DNA of 64,000 bases. It comes from Methyloprofundus sp. GTDB taxonomy: Bacteria > Pseudomonadota > Gammaproteobacteria > Methylococcales > Methylomonadaceae. Shown here one piece after another: positions 9,103 to 17,062 of this stretch (position 1 is its first letter; every line of letters starts with the position of its first letter). The position numbers and the translations under genes were made by a program. Below the pieces are notes generated by a model. That model was not told where the DNA came from. It saw nothing but the letters and a program-made list of their open reading frames with translations, and made no database searches. Location of the stretch: positions 62,001 through 126,000 of the forward strand of contig JACUUF010000001.1 in assembly GCA_014859465.1 (NCBI GenBank). The letters run 5' to 3'.

Positions 9103-9432
9103 GTCAACTCACGAGGCGATTTATGCGACTAATGGTATTTTTTGATTTGCCGACCATGAGTAAGGCTGATAAAAAAGCCTACACCACCTTCCGTAAGTTT
9201 TTAATTAAAGATGGTTACGACATGATTCATGTGGTCGGTTTATGGCCGTATTGTCAATGGCTTTGATGATGCGCAAACCCATCTAAAACGTTTAAGTGCC
9301 AATTTACCCAAAGCCGGATCAGTTCGTTGTTTACAGATTAGCGAAAAACAATTTACTGGCATGAAATTATTGCTTGGCACCAAAACTTATCAAGAAAAAA
9401 AGGTTAATGCCGACCAATTATTGTTATTTTAA
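9099..9432 (+). pseudogene. cas2: Cas2, disrupted by a single-base frameshift
   Basis: The ATG at 9099 overlaps the cas1 stop. The frame gives a normal Cas2 N-terminus ([20 protein letters not shown]) up to GYDMIH at 9230, then runs out of frame to an early TGA. Reading one base later, from 9232, gives the expected [15 protein letters not shown] through [19 protein letters not shown] and a normal stop at 9430-9432. One extra base at about 9231 explains it. Cas2 is required with Cas1 for spacer acquisition, so adaptation is probably lost unless this is a sequencing error. Confidence 0.85.
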
Positions 9433-9450
9433 CGGCGGATTTTTTTCGAT

Positions 9451-9480
9451 AAAAAAGCCCCCAGCTGGCGCTGGAGACGG
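9451..9480 (-). terminator. Terminator at the cas2-proximal end of the CRISPR array
   Basis: On the minus strand, CCAGC and GCTGG pair around a 4-base loop, with outer C/G pairing, followed by GCTTTTTT. Its orientation fits transcription of the array leftwards, toward cas2. Confidence 0.65.
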
Positions 9481-9495
9481 GTTTTAACGCGAGAT

Positions 9496-9993
9496 ATTGT
9501 AGCATTCCGGGGTGAGAGAGGGAACTACAACCGTCAGACCTGCATAAAATCATCCATTTAAATTGTAGCATTCCGGGGTGAGAGAGGGAACTACAACCCT
9601 GATTGAAGAATTCTTCTTAATTACAATATTGTAGCATTCCGGGGTGAGAGAGGGAACTACAACTTCTAAGATCATGTGCAGCCTGTTTTTCTGATTGTAG
9701 CATTCCGGGGTGAGAGAGGGAACTACAACAAGCCGCTTAAACGCGGAGCAAAGCCGAAGATTGTAGCATTCCGGGGTGAGAGAGGGAACTACAACTGAAA
9801 ATAGCTCGGAAGCGCGCGCGTGTGGATTGTAGCATTCCGGGGTGAGAGAGGGAACTACAACTCGCATATTTTCAATTCGCGGCTTTTCTTCATTGTAGCA
9901 TTCCGGGGTGAGAGAGGGAACTACAACGTCGGCCATGATGCCCCCTTTTTCAAACGTATTGTAGCATTCCGGGGTGAGAGAGAAAGTTATGAA
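9496..9993 (-). CRISPR. CRISPR array, type II-C, 8 repeats and 7 spacers
   Basis: Seven identical 36-base repeats start at 9496, 9562, 9628, 9694, 9760, 9826 and 9892. An eighth at 9958 matches only its first 25 bases. All spacers are 30 bases, giving an exact 66-base period. In crRNA sense (minus strand) the repeat begins GTTGTAGTTCCCTCTCTCAC and ends TGCTACAAT, close to the Neisseria II-C repeat. The TGCTACAAT end looks like an extended -10, so each repeat may carry its own promoter, as known in Neisseria. I could not assign spacer targets. Confidence 0.97.
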
Positions 9994-9994
9994 A

Positions 9995-10015
9995 GGTATC
10001 ACAGGTTGTGATACC
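9995..10015. repeat. 8-bp inverted repeat in the last spacer position
   Basis: GGTATCAC and GTGATACC flank 5 bases. It occupies the 30-base spacer position between the degenerate eighth repeat and the decayed ninth one. It could be a leader element or a palindromic spacer. Confidence 0.5.
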
Positions 10016-10023
10016 AATGCCCC

Positions 10024-10059
10024 ATTATAGCATTGCGGTGAAAGGCAGGTGTTGTGGGT
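10024..10059 (-). repeat. Decayed ninth CRISPR repeat, still in phase
   Basis: Starting exactly 66 bases after the eighth repeat, ATTATAGCATTGCGG matches the repeat start, with 18 of the first 25 positions identical. The remainder has diverged. It shows the array was once longer at this end. Confidence 0.6.
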
Positions 10060-10068
10060 ACATGCCGA

Positions 10069-10275
10069 TCAAGACATAGGTGTTAAGCTGTACTCGTTAT
10101 CTTCAATTTCGTCAATTTCACAAGGGTATACATTGTCATCAGAATCCCTAACAAAGATCAACCCTTTTTCGTGATCAATTTTCTCGATTATCCCACTAAA
10201 TGCGTTTTCATGAGCTGAGTCCTTGTGTAATGGATCAGTTACGTCCACAATATCTCCAACATCAAGATTAATCAT
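10069..10275 (-). CDS. Small acidic beta-barrel-like protein
   Basis: A 68-residue protein starting MINLDVGDIVDVTDPLHKD. The ATG at 10275 follows AAGAGG and is preferred to one at 10326, which sits on the promoter's -10 box. Alternating hydrophobic strands (GDIVDV, SGIIEKID, LIFVRD, VYPCEID) suggest a small SH3- or KOW-like barrel. It has no C-tail. Function unknown. Confidence 0.65.
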   Translation of the reverse strand: MINLDVGDIVDVTDPLHKDSAHENAFSGIIEKIDHEKGLIFVRDSDDNVYPCEIDEIEDNEYSLTPMS

Positions 10276-10324
10276 TTTTTCTAAGCCTCTTGTTTTTATT
10301 AAGTTATCATAAGATTGGAGTTTC

Positions 10325-10330
10325 ATTATA
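10325..10330 (-). promoter_or_regulatory. -10 box of the small gene at 10069
   Basis: Minus-strand TATAAT preceded by TG, 50 bases before the ATG at 10275. It overlaps the codon of the alternative upstream ATG, which supports the later start. Confidence 0.5.
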
Positions 10331-10356
10331 CATCAATAGATGCTATTTTTGTAGAA

Positions 10357-10365
10357 TGTTATAAT
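10357..10365 (+). promoter_or_regulatory. Extended -10 promoter
   Basis: TGTTATAAT followed by GT, about 54 bases before the start at 10419. It is divergent from the promoter at 10325. Confidence 0.55.
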
Positions 10366-10418
10366 GTATGTAAGGATGCAATGATTTAAGATGCTGAAGA
10401 TTAAATTAGGACTCAATC

Positions 10419-11165
10419 ATGCCTGACAACAGAATTTCAATAGAAGATACCGGTCTTTCAGGTATCTCAAGTAATATCGAAGAGCGGCTTTTGGGAAATA
10501 TCTCCTCTCTTCCTGAGGCTATCGTAATGGCACTTATTGAAGCTGAGCCTAATTGCATTCGTCATTTTAAAAATCCAAGTAAGCGACTTCAGATGCTGGC
10601 CGTATACCATGAGCCTCATACACTTCGCTATTTTGAGGCTCCGGATGAAGATGTCATGGAAAAGGCTGTTATAGCTGACCCACACGCCATAAAGCATGTA
10701 AAAAATCCATCAGAGTCTTTGCAACTAAAGGCTGTCCGGGTGGATGCTTGGTCGATATTAAAGATATTAAGACCGTCTGATAAAGTTATTATCGATGCTT
10801 TGGAGGGGGAACCCGGCATCTTATCCTCTTTAAGATCTCCGACGATTACTCACTGTTTGACATCTCTATATTTTGGTCGTGAATTTTTTGAAACAAATTG
10901 GCTACCTAATCATATTGCCGATTCTTTTGCGAAAGAATTCCAGCTATCTAGCCTTGATATGCAAAAGCTTTATTTTGGAACAAAATATGAAAGTGGTGAA
11001 GAGACTTTTGAAAAATTAAGTCATTTTTTGAAAAAACTCCATGAATCTCGAAATGTATATGACTATAAGACCGATCTCGAAGAGGAACTTAATAAAGGCT
11101 TGGCTAGCAAGAACCCATTCCACCCTGAGGTTCTAGAAGAAGATTGGCGTTACGATGGTTTTTAA
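10419..11165 (+). CDS. NPS-type helical-repeat protein with C-tail, related to 50233
   Basis: A 248-residue protein. Residues about 30-140 contain repeated helical units of about 22-34 residues with recurrent turns KNPSKRLQMLAV, EAPDEDVMEKAV and KNPSESLQLKAV. The same pattern, more extended, is in the protein at 50233. The C-tail YDYKTDLEEEL starts at Y216 and is followed by an unusually long 24-residue extension. The repeats suggest a protein-binding solenoid. An intrinsic terminator lies directly downstream, so it is probably monocistronic. Confidence 0.82.
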   Translation: MPDNRISIEDTGLSGISSNIEERLLGNISSLPEAIVMALIEAEPNCIRHFKNPSKRLQMLAVYHEPHTLRYFEAPDEDVMEKAVIADPHAIKHVKNPSESLQLKAVRVDAWSILKILRPSDKVIIDALEGEPGILSSLRSPTITHCLTSLYFGREFFETNWLPNHIADSFAKEFQLSSLDMQKLYFGTKYESGEETFEKLSHFLKKLHESRNVYDYKTDLEEELNKGLASKNPFHPEVLEEDWRYDGF

Positions 11166-11169
11166 AAAA

Positions 11170-11190
11170 GGGCTTTAGAAGCCCTTTTTT
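11170..11190. terminator. Bidirectional intrinsic terminator
   Basis: GGGCTT and AAGCCC pair around TAG, with A and T runs on the two sides. It separates the converging genes at 10419 and 11241. Confidence 0.85.
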
Positions 11191-11240
11191 ATTGCCTTGT
11201 AAGAACACTTCTCAGCCACAAGCCGTGACCGGCCTAAATA

Positions 11241-11831
11241 TCATTCCAATCCTTTTCTTTCTTGATATTGCTCTGCAATGCATGATGCTACACGCAATAC
11301 TTCTTTTATATCAATATCCTGCAACTGTTTTTTAATAAAGCTCTTGATATCTTCATTTGGAAAATTATAGTTTTCTGCATATTCAGCAATATCTTTATGT
11401 GTTAGATTTTGCATTTTAACAACAGGCAGGCCTTTTCCATCCTTTTCTACTTCATAGTTTAAATGAATTATGAATCTTGAGACGGGTGGTAATAGTGAAA
11501 GCTTGAACTCCTTTCCAGCCAGACTCTCTCTTAAGGCTTTCAGGTTGTAGACCAGGGCAGGAGAAACTCGACTATCGTTTACCGGAATATGCTGTTCGAT
11601 GTAGTAACCTAGGTTAGATCTATCTGGAGAGAAGTAAAGATTCACCCCAAGGGTTCCGGCCACTTTTAATGCAAGGTTAAATTCAACGGTTTCCTTGCCA
11701 TTTTCAAGCTCTGAGACAAACTTTCTTGACACTCCCGCCAGTGTAGCAAGCTCTGATTGGGACATGCCTAAAGCTTGCCTTTCTTCTCTAACGGCCTCAC
11801 CTAGTTCGCCTTTCTGGTAAACATTCAACAT
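11241..11831 (-). CDS. XRE/HipB-like helix-turn-helix regulator
   Basis: A 196-residue predicted DNA-binding protein. Residues about 6-65 form a Cro/CI-type HTH (LGEAVREERQALGMSQSELA, then GVSRKFVSELENGKE), of the type found in HipB antitoxins. The remaining 130 residues are unrecognised and may sense a ligand. The ATG at 11831 is chosen because AGGAG lies 8 bases before it; an upstream TTG lacks such a site. No HipA-like kinase is adjacent, so it is either a solitary regulator or an orphan antitoxin. Confidence 0.82.
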   Translation of the reverse strand: MLNVYQKGELGEAVREERQALGMSQSELATLAGVSRKFVSELENGKETVEFNLALKVAGTLGVNLYFSPDRSNLGYYIEQHIPVNDSRVSPALVYNLKALRESLAGKEFKLSLLPPVSRFIIHLNYEVEKDGKGLPVVKMQNLTHKDIAEYAENYNFPNEDIKSFIKKQLQDIDIKEVLRVASCIAEQYQERKGLE

Positions 11832-12090
11832 AAGAATCACTCCTTTTTTCAATATTTAGCTGACTCAATGCAAATATTAGCATGTAACCGAACGGTGTCA
11901 ACAATTATTTATTAATCATGTAAATTAATTGAATGATATATATCTTGCAGTCCAGTATCGACCATGATAGGATAGAAATCTAGTGTTGCTATAGATGGAG
12001 TCTAAGACTTAAAATACCCAAATATAGGTCTTTGTTGATGTTTACAGCGGTAAACAAAAACAGACCAGCACTATCTCAATGAAAAAAAAC

Positions 12091-12120
12091 TTGCATTGCA
12101 ATGTTCGATGCGCATATAAT
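12091..12120 (+). promoter_or_regulatory. Sigma-70-type promoter
   Basis: TTGCAT and TATAAT are separated by 18 bases. The predicted transcript starts just before the ATG at 12154. Confidence 0.6.
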
Positions 12121-12153
12121 GAATTTGAAATTATTAATATTGGAATTTTTAAA

Positions 12154-12378
12154 ATGAAATTGATGCTAGAGATTTTGGGAGCGGTGGCAGGTATAACTGG
12201 AGCGATTCTCATGTTGATTGACCCCACCGTGTTCGCAGGTATTTCTTTTTCAGTTTGGTTGGTTAGTTCGGTTGCCTTAGCTGTTTTGGCCGTACTGATC
12301 AAGATGTACTGGCTTCTTGCTCTTCAGCTTACTTTTTCAGTAATTAATGGGCTAGGTACTATTAAGTTTTTGCTTTAG
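12154..12378 (+). CDS. Small integral membrane protein
   Basis: A 74-residue protein with about three hydrophobic segments (LEILGAVAGITGAILMLI, VWLVSSVALAVLAVLI, LLALQLTFSVINGLGTI) and few charges. The ATG at 12154 follows GGA and sits about 30 bases after a good promoter; an upstream ATG at 12079 lies ahead of that promoter and is rejected. Function unknown. Confidence 0.65.
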   Translation: MKLMLEILGAVAGITGAILMLIDPTVFAGISFSVWLVSSVALAVLAVLIKMYWLLALQLTFSVINGLGTIKFLL

Positions 12379-12413
12379 AAAGAATTTAAACGAAGCTTAA
12401 GTGGGACTTTTAC

Positions 12414-13632
12414 CAAAATCCGCCGTAAAGCCCCTGAATTTTATTCATGGGGATATAAGGCTAAAAACAGCTTTATCCTTTAAAGGGAAATAACGAAATT
12501 AAAAAACAAGGATCGGTCTGTGATTAAAACGCTCTCCGTGCGCGTGCGTGACAAGCATGCAAAACGGTTAAACCAAATGGCTTTTGAGGTCAATCAAGTA
12601 TGGAACGCCGTTAACGCCTTCACATCTGATATGACCGCTATCCCCGTGCCCGGTGTGGGCTACGTGTACTGCCGTTGGTCAGCGTTTGATTTGCAAAAAC
12701 AGTTTAAATCTATCCGTAAAGCGCGTGACTTAAATGCCACCCATTCTACAACGGTGCAAGAAGTTATCGCGGAGCATGCTAAAGCGCGTAAACAACATAA
12801 GCGTAGCAAGTTGCGCTGGCGCGTAAGTTCCGGCTCAAAGCGTAGTTTAGGTTGGGTGCCGTTTAAAGCCGGTTCAGCTAAATGGAAAAACGGTCAGGTG
12901 TATTTCAACGGGCATTATTTCAAAGTATGGGATAGCTACGGCTTAAGCCAGTACGAGTTTCGTGCTGGTGAGTTCTCACAAGATGCCCGTGGGCGTTGGT
13001 ATCTCAATGTAGCAGTTAAGGTCGATGAAAAACCAAGGTACCACCCTGACGGTGTTAAGGCGGTAGGTATTGATTTGGGCTTAAAGGATGTAGCCACTTG
13101 CTCTAATGGCGAAAAACTGCAAGCCAAACGGTTCTACCGCGAATTGGAGAAAAAACTGGCGGTTGCACAACGCGCCAACAACAAGCGTCAAGTGAAAACC
13201 ATTCATGCAAAGATTAAAAACCGAAGAAAGGATTTTCTTCATAAATTCAGTACCAAACTCACTAAGGATAATGGTGCAATATTTGTCGGTGATGTTAGCA
13301 GTCAAAAGCTTGTAAAAACTAAAATGGCGAAATCCGTTTTAGACGCAGGTTGGGGAATGCTAAAGACTCAACTTCAGTATAAAGCGATAGCGCAGGGAGT
13401 TTGGTTTGAAGTTATTGATGAAAGGTATACCACCCAAGTTTGTTCGTGTTGCGGAAGCATTTCCGACAACAGTCCGAAAGGTAGAACAGGCCTTGGAATA
13501 AGAGAATGGGTTTGCGTGGAGTGCGGTACACACCACGATAGAGACATTAACTCTGCAAAGAACATTCTTGCGCTTGGGCACAAGCGTCTCGCAGGAGGAG
13601 TCCCCTGTCTTTAGACATGGGGAGGGTGTCAA
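12414..13632 (+). mobile_element. Solo-tnpB IS605/IS1341-type element
   Basis: The element carries tnpB and no tnpA. The left end has a hairpin at 12431-12452 (CCCCTGAAT...ATTCATGGGG). The right end has one at 13602-13622 (CCCCTGTC...GACATGGGG) with the same bulge. TTAC at 12410-12413 and TCAA at 13629-13632 match the cleavage tetranucleotides of IS608-like elements, so I place the ends there. Without tnpA it can only move if a TnpA is supplied in trans. Confidence 0.65.
12520..13614 (+). CDS. tnpB: TnpB, IS605 OrfB-type RNA-guided nuclease
   Basis: A 364-residue protein of the family ancestral to Cas12. RuvC-I is VGIDLGLKD (D185). The RuvC-II position reads IFVGDVSSQKL, where the canonical glutamate is glycine. 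A zinc ribbon has CSCCGS and CVECGT. RuvC-III is HDRDINSAKNIL (residues 339-350). The GD variant occurs in a widespread OrfB subfamily in which another acid, perhaps in WFEVIDE, may serve. The GTG start follows AAGGA. The stop lies inside the right-end hairpin, where an omega RNA would be expected to overlap. Confidence 0.93.
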   Translation: MIKTLSVRVRDKHAKRLNQMAFEVNQVWNAVNAFTSDMTAIPVPGVGYVYCRWSAFDLQKQFKSIRKARDLNATHSTTVQEVIAEHAKARKQHKRSKLRWRVSSGSKRSLGWVPFKAGSAKWKNGQVYFNGHYFKVWDSYGLSQYEFRAGEFSQDARGRWYLNVAVKVDEKPRYHPDGVKAVGIDLGLKDVATCSNGEKLQAKRFYRELEKKLAVAQRANNKRQVKTIHAKIKNRRKDFLHKFSTKLTKDNGAIFVGDVSSQKLVKTKMAKSVLDAGWGMLKTQLQYKAIAQGVWFEVIDERYTTQVCSCCGSISDNSPKGRTGLGIREWVCVECGTHHDRDINSAKNILALGHKRLAGGVPCL

Positions 13633-13647
13633 AAGGCTGTGTAGAAG

Positions 13648-13833
13648 ATGGCGAAGCAAGAAGAAACTAGAAAGTGGAACTGGAAAACGGATTGGTGCAA
13701 AGAGCGCAAATTAAATCCTTTCACTTTAGAAAATCGAGAGCTGGCCGAGAAGGCTTGGATTGAGAGAGCGAAGGCAGATAATCGAGAGCGCGGAATAAAG
13801 GTTTCTAGCAGATCCGCTATATCCACCTCTTAG
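13648..13833 (+). CDS. Small charged hypothetical protein
   Basis: A 61-residue basic and acidic protein starting MAKQEETRKWNWKTDW, just after the tnpB element. The ribosome binding site is weak. It may be a real small gene or the 3' part of a gene interrupted by the element. No family recognised. Confidence 0.45.
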   Translation: MAKQEETRKWNWKTDWCKERKLNPFTLENRELAEKAWIERAKADNRERGIKVSSRSAISTS

Positions 13834-13866
13834 TTATTAAAAAAATGTAAGTGAAGGATGTTGAAA

Positions 13867-14235
13867 ATGTTAATTGATATTGAAAACCCAGATCAGATAT
13901 TGAGCCATTTCCTGCTTGAAGATAAGCAGGCATGCGAAGCCGTTTTGGAAACTGAAGAGTGGCAGAGTAGCAGAAAGATTATTCCTACTGTCTTCTTTAA
14001 TGGCGTAGAGGTGGAGGCTGAATTTCTTGAGGACGCTCTTAAAAATCTTCTTGATCAAGTCAAGGATAGCTACGCTAAGAAGTACGATGTTAAGAATATT
14101 GACAATATGGTAGAGGAGCGAGCGGAGTCGCTACTTAGAGAGCATGCTGGCGATGCCTTGAATGTCATAAGAGATTTACAGAGCAAGCTTGAGAATACGG
14201 ATGACATGCTAACGCCTTACTGGGAAAGAGGGTAA
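13867..14235 (+). CDS. Hypothetical helical protein
   Basis: A 122-residue acidic protein of unknown function, mostly helical (LEDALKNLLDQVKDSYAKKY; AESLLREHAGDALNVIRD). The ATG at 13867 follows GAAGG at good spacing and is preferred to one at 13858. It begins a long run of + strand small genes with mobile-element character. No C-tail. Confidence 0.65.
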   Translation: MLIDIENPDQILSHFLLEDKQACEAVLETEEWQSSRKIIPTVFFNGVEVEAEFLEDALKNLLDQVKDSYAKKYDVKNIDNMVEERAESLLREHAGDALNVIRDLQSKLENTDDMLTPYWERG

Positions 14236-14284
14236 TTTAGCCAGGATATCCTGTTGTTTAAATAATTTTAACGAGGTACTTAAT

Positions 14285-15265
14285 ATGATATATCAATCCA
14301 CTCCAAAACTAGCTGGACAGGTCGCACACTGGATGCAGGAATGCGATACCGGCCGATCGTCAATGTTCATGGCTTGCATAGCATTGGGTTATGAAATGAG
14401 TAGTTCAAAAAAACACCATAGCCACCCCCGTGATGCAAGTGACTTTGGACGGTGTATTGGTTTAGTTGAAAGAGTACCGGATGTTAAAAGTGCTTTTAGC
14501 ATTATTTGTGAAGCCTCAAAGGAATGGCGGGGCATTATTGATCACTGGACAGAGTTAGTTGAACTTCATCGTGTTCGTAAAGATGGTCAATCTGACGAAG
14601 TCTTTGGTAGTCAATTTAATCGTCGATTTAAAGAGGTTATTGATCCTGAGGGTCATAATCAAATAATAGAACGTCATGAACAGTCGAAGAAAGCATTACT
14701 TCAAAAGCTTAAGGCTGAAGAAAGTCGTCCAACTCACAGCAAGCTCGGCGTGCCTTACGCACCAAGCCCAAAACACGACAAGGTTATTCATGAAGCCGCA
14801 TTAAGATATGCTTGCCCCGACCTCCAGGCTCGCCTAGAAGCTTACATAGGAAGTGATGAAGCTGAATCGGTAAGAGGTGAAATATTTGATACATGCATGC
14901 AGCAGCAAGCTGATACAAATATGCCTGGTAGTTACTGGTTTAAGGAGTTAGGTTTTGATATTTCAGATCATTCGGCGCCAGAGATTCTTGAAGCCTTTAA
15001 TGGTTTTGCTGATACATATAGTTGCCAAGTTGATCGATTGATATTTGACTGGGTTAATGAAAACAATATAAAGCCTAGTTTATCTATTGGCCAGGCCGTT
15101 AATTTTAAGCACGGCTTTGACAGTCTTTCTGGCGTAATTCATGAAATACAGAACAAAAAATACTCACCCATGTCATATCTTATAAAGGTTGAGGGGAAAA
15201 AGGGAATGCCGATCATTCGTTGGGATGACGATAGTATTGAGGTGATTGAGAATGAAAAGCAATAG
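14285..15265 (+). CDS. Hypothetical protein with barrel-like C-terminus
   Basis: A 326-residue protein not recognised. The N-terminal 100 residues are compact and include a histidine-rich segment (KKHHSHPRD). The last 55 residues (IGQAVNFKHG, LSGVIHEIQ, SYLIKVEGKK) look like a small SH3-like barrel. AACGAGGT precedes the start. Its 3' end overlaps the next gene by 14 bases, so the two are translationally coupled. Confidence 0.7.
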   Translation: MIYQSTPKLAGQVAHWMQECDTGRSSMFMACIALGYEMSSSKKHHSHPRDASDFGRCIGLVERVPDVKSAFSIICEASKEWRGIIDHWTELVELHRVRKDGQSDEVFGSQFNRRFKEVIDPEGHNQIIERHEQSKKALLQKLKAEESRPTHSKLGVPYAPSPKHDKVIHEAALRYACPDLQARLEAYIGSDEAESVRGEIFDTCMQQQADTNMPGSYWFKELGFDISDHSAPEILEAFNGFADTYSCQVDRLIFDWVNENNIKPSLSIGQAVNFKHGFDSLSGVIHEIQNKKYSPMSYLIKVEGKKGMPIIRWDDDSIEVIENEKQ

Positions 15266-15890
15266 ATTTTACCTCGCCTGTCTGCGCGACACAGTCGGGA
15301 CAAACGTGACCTTTCATTGTACTAATGGCATGGGCTATCACACTGACATCGCCAAAGCGCACCAATACACACTGGAAGAGGCGCAGCATGAATGGGAAAC
15401 GGGACGCGATTTCGACCTACCCTTGTGTGCAGATAAAATTGATGCCTTGAGTAAATACCACGTTGATAGCCAGTTGTTGCCGGTGGAGACCACGATTATA
15501 GACGGCTGTGCTGCTTATGTTGCATTCCAAGCTAAACGGTGGGATGGCAATGACGTGTACTGGCTACAAGATAATGGGTTGCCGACAACTGATTTTAGTA
15601 AAGCAAAAGTACACAGTTTGATTGGTGATCAACAAGGCCTGGTGTGGCTACCATTTTCTGATGCGGACAAAGTAAAGCGTAAGGTTTTCTGCGTTAATGA
15701 TATCGATCGCAGGCGCATGATAACGGTTGCCGGATTAATTACTCCAGATCATGTTAAGCGCGCTAAGAGGCGTAAATCAACCGGCAAGGTTCGATGGAAT
15801 TGCCCTGAATGCGGAAAACTAAACTGGCAGCTGAACCCGTATGATTTTGAGGGGTGCTCGGATGTTTGTTGCTCAGAACACAGGGCTTAG
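15252..15890 (+). CDS. Hypothetical protein with C-terminal zinc ribbon
   Basis: A 212-residue protein. Residues near 180-210 contain CPECGKLNW and a later C-x4-CC, fitting a zinc ribbon. The N-terminus (RFYLACLRDTVGTNVTFHC) is distinctive but unassigned. The ATG at 15252 is chosen because GAGGTG precedes it. It overlaps the upstream gene. Confidence 0.7.
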   Translation: MKSNRFYLACLRDTVGTNVTFHCTNGMGYHTDIAKAHQYTLEEAQHEWETGRDFDLPLCADKIDALSKYHVDSQLLPVETTIIDGCAAYVAFQAKRWDGNDVYWLQDNGLPTTDFSKAKVHSLIGDQQGLVWLPFSDADKVKRKVFCVNDIDRRRMITVAGLITPDHVKRAKRRKSTGKVRWNCPECGKLNWQLNPYDFEGCSDVCCSEHRA

Positions 15891-15908
15891 TGGTCTAAAG
15901 GATTAAAC

Positions 15909-16175
15909 ATGATTTATTTAAATTGCATGTGCTGCAAACAAGTTGATAACGGTTTTGGTGGTGGTGTGACTGTTGAAAGGCTTAAATCCGTGAAGGTTGA
16001 TGCAATTCGATTAAGTGATTTTCGCAGTCACAAATATGAAGGGAGATTAGTCAATCAGTCAGACTCGCCATGCACATGGAGCGACGGAACAACAATATGG
16101 GTTGGATTTAGAAAGAAAGATAATCCTGGAGTCAATCTACCTGTTTTACAGGGCGATAGTATTGTAAATGTTTAA
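15909..16175 (+). CDS. Small cysteine-containing hypothetical protein
   Basis: An 88-residue protein with an N-terminal CMCC motif (residues 6-9), possibly metal-binding. AAAGGA lies 7 bases before the ATG. Same direction as its neighbours and 18 bases after the previous gene, so probably the same transcript. Confidence 0.65.
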   Translation: MIYLNCMCCKQVDNGFGGGVTVERLKSVKVDAIRLSDFRSHKYEGRLVNQSDSPCTWSDGTTIWVGFRKKDNPGVNLPVLQGDSIVNV

Positions 16176-16202
16176 CAGGTCTGAAGGTCCAAAGGGTTGG
16201 AA

Positions 16203-16382
16203 ATGTGTGAACTTAAGCCGCTAGAAATTGGCGGGAAATATAACTTTATAGATCAGAATGAGCGCCTTGTTTATCTTGGCAAAGAAGGTTCGTGGAATCA
16301 GTTTGCATTAGTGGAGAAGCCGTTCGAGATTTGGGCTGAGGTGCTGGATACTGATTTATATATGATTGAAGAATCAAAGTAA
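16203..16382 (+). CDS. Small hypothetical protein
   Basis: A 59-residue protein (MCELKPLEIGGKYNFIDQNE) with beta-strand character (RLVYLGKEGSWNQFALVEKP). AAGGG lies 6 bases before the ATG. Unknown function. Confidence 0.6.
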   Translation: MCELKPLEIGGKYNFIDQNERLVYLGKEGSWNQFALVEKPFEIWAEVLDTDLYMIEESK

Positions 16383-16430
16383 TTAGGCTTCTTGGTGCCT
16401 AAAGGAATTAATAAATGAAGTTTTGCATGA

Positions 16431-16685
16431 ATGGATGGCGAGGTAAGCGCGGATAGATCAAATGAGGCTGTCAATGAATTGTTGAACACAAAGCCAGGCC
16501 TGGTGCTTGCAAATAATTCGTTTGAAAAATATGGTTGTACCTATGCGGCCGTGCATGTGGCATTATTTTATCCGTTACGGGTTCAGGTAGGTCGCGCAGA
16601 TGTAGTATTGAAAAGCCCTAAAGTGACGGGGTATCGCGAGATAGTTATTGGTAACAGTAACCAGAATGATGGGGGTAAATTATGA
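16431..16685 (+). CDS. Small hypothetical protein, start uncertain
   Basis: An 84-residue frame starting MDGEVSADRSNEAVNELL. The only good ribosome binding site, AAAGGA, serves an ATG at 16415 in another frame that stops after 13 codons, so the real 5' end may be lost by a frameshift between 16415 and 16460. It overlaps the next gene by ATGA, which supports translation at its 3' end. Confidence 0.5.
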   Translation: MDGEVSADRSNEAVNELLNTKPGLVLANNSFEKYGCTYAAVHVALFYPLRVQVGRADVVLKSPKVTGYREIVIGNSNQNDGGKL

Positions 16686-17005
16686 TTGACGGTTCCTTTG
16701 TTTTCTTGAATCTGACCCTGGTATGTATTGGACTGATAATGATCGCTCGTTTTCTTAAAGGTAAAGGCGGTCTTGATATCGGGCTTGCTTTTATTTTCTT
16801 GTCTACCTTGATGTCTGGTATCGAACTCGCCGCACATTCGGATAACCCTTGGGAATTTATTTTTTACAGTACGAGCTTTGAGGAGTTTTTTAATATATTT
16901 CTTGAAGCTGTGGTTTATGCGGGATTTGTGTTCCTTTTTATTCTATTTCTAACGACTCAGTTAATAAAGATAACCAAACCCAATAGTTTAGACAGTGAGG
17001 ATTAA
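16682..17005 (+). CDS. Membrane protein, about four segments
   Basis: A 107-residue protein with hydrophobic segments (FVFLNLTLVCIGLIMIARF, GLAFIFLSTLMSGIEL, VVYAGFVFLFILFLT) and a charged C-terminus. ATGA overlap with the previous gene. Unknown function. Confidence 0.6.
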   Translation: MIDGSFVFLNLTLVCIGLIMIARFLKGKGGLDIGLAFIFLSTLMSGIELAAHSDNPWEFIFYSTSFEEFFNIFLEAVVYAGFVFLFILFLTTQLIKITKPNSLDSED

Positions 17006-17062
17006 AATTCTTGTTATCCTTGGCAATGATAAATGACCCAGATCTAGCCTATAGAGGTGCAA

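Noticed and set aside
9820-10011. Plus-strand open frame over the last array units
   Set aside because: Same cause as above: read-through of CRISPR repeats.
9550-10017. Minus-strand open frame with a repeated 22-residue unit across the CRISPR array
   Set aside because: The 66-base repeat-spacer period is a multiple of three, so the repeat stays in one frame. It is an artefact of the array, not a repeat protein.
11241-11831. A HipAB toxin-antitoxin pair
   Set aside because: The regulator is HipB-like, but neither neighbour resembles a HipA kinase.
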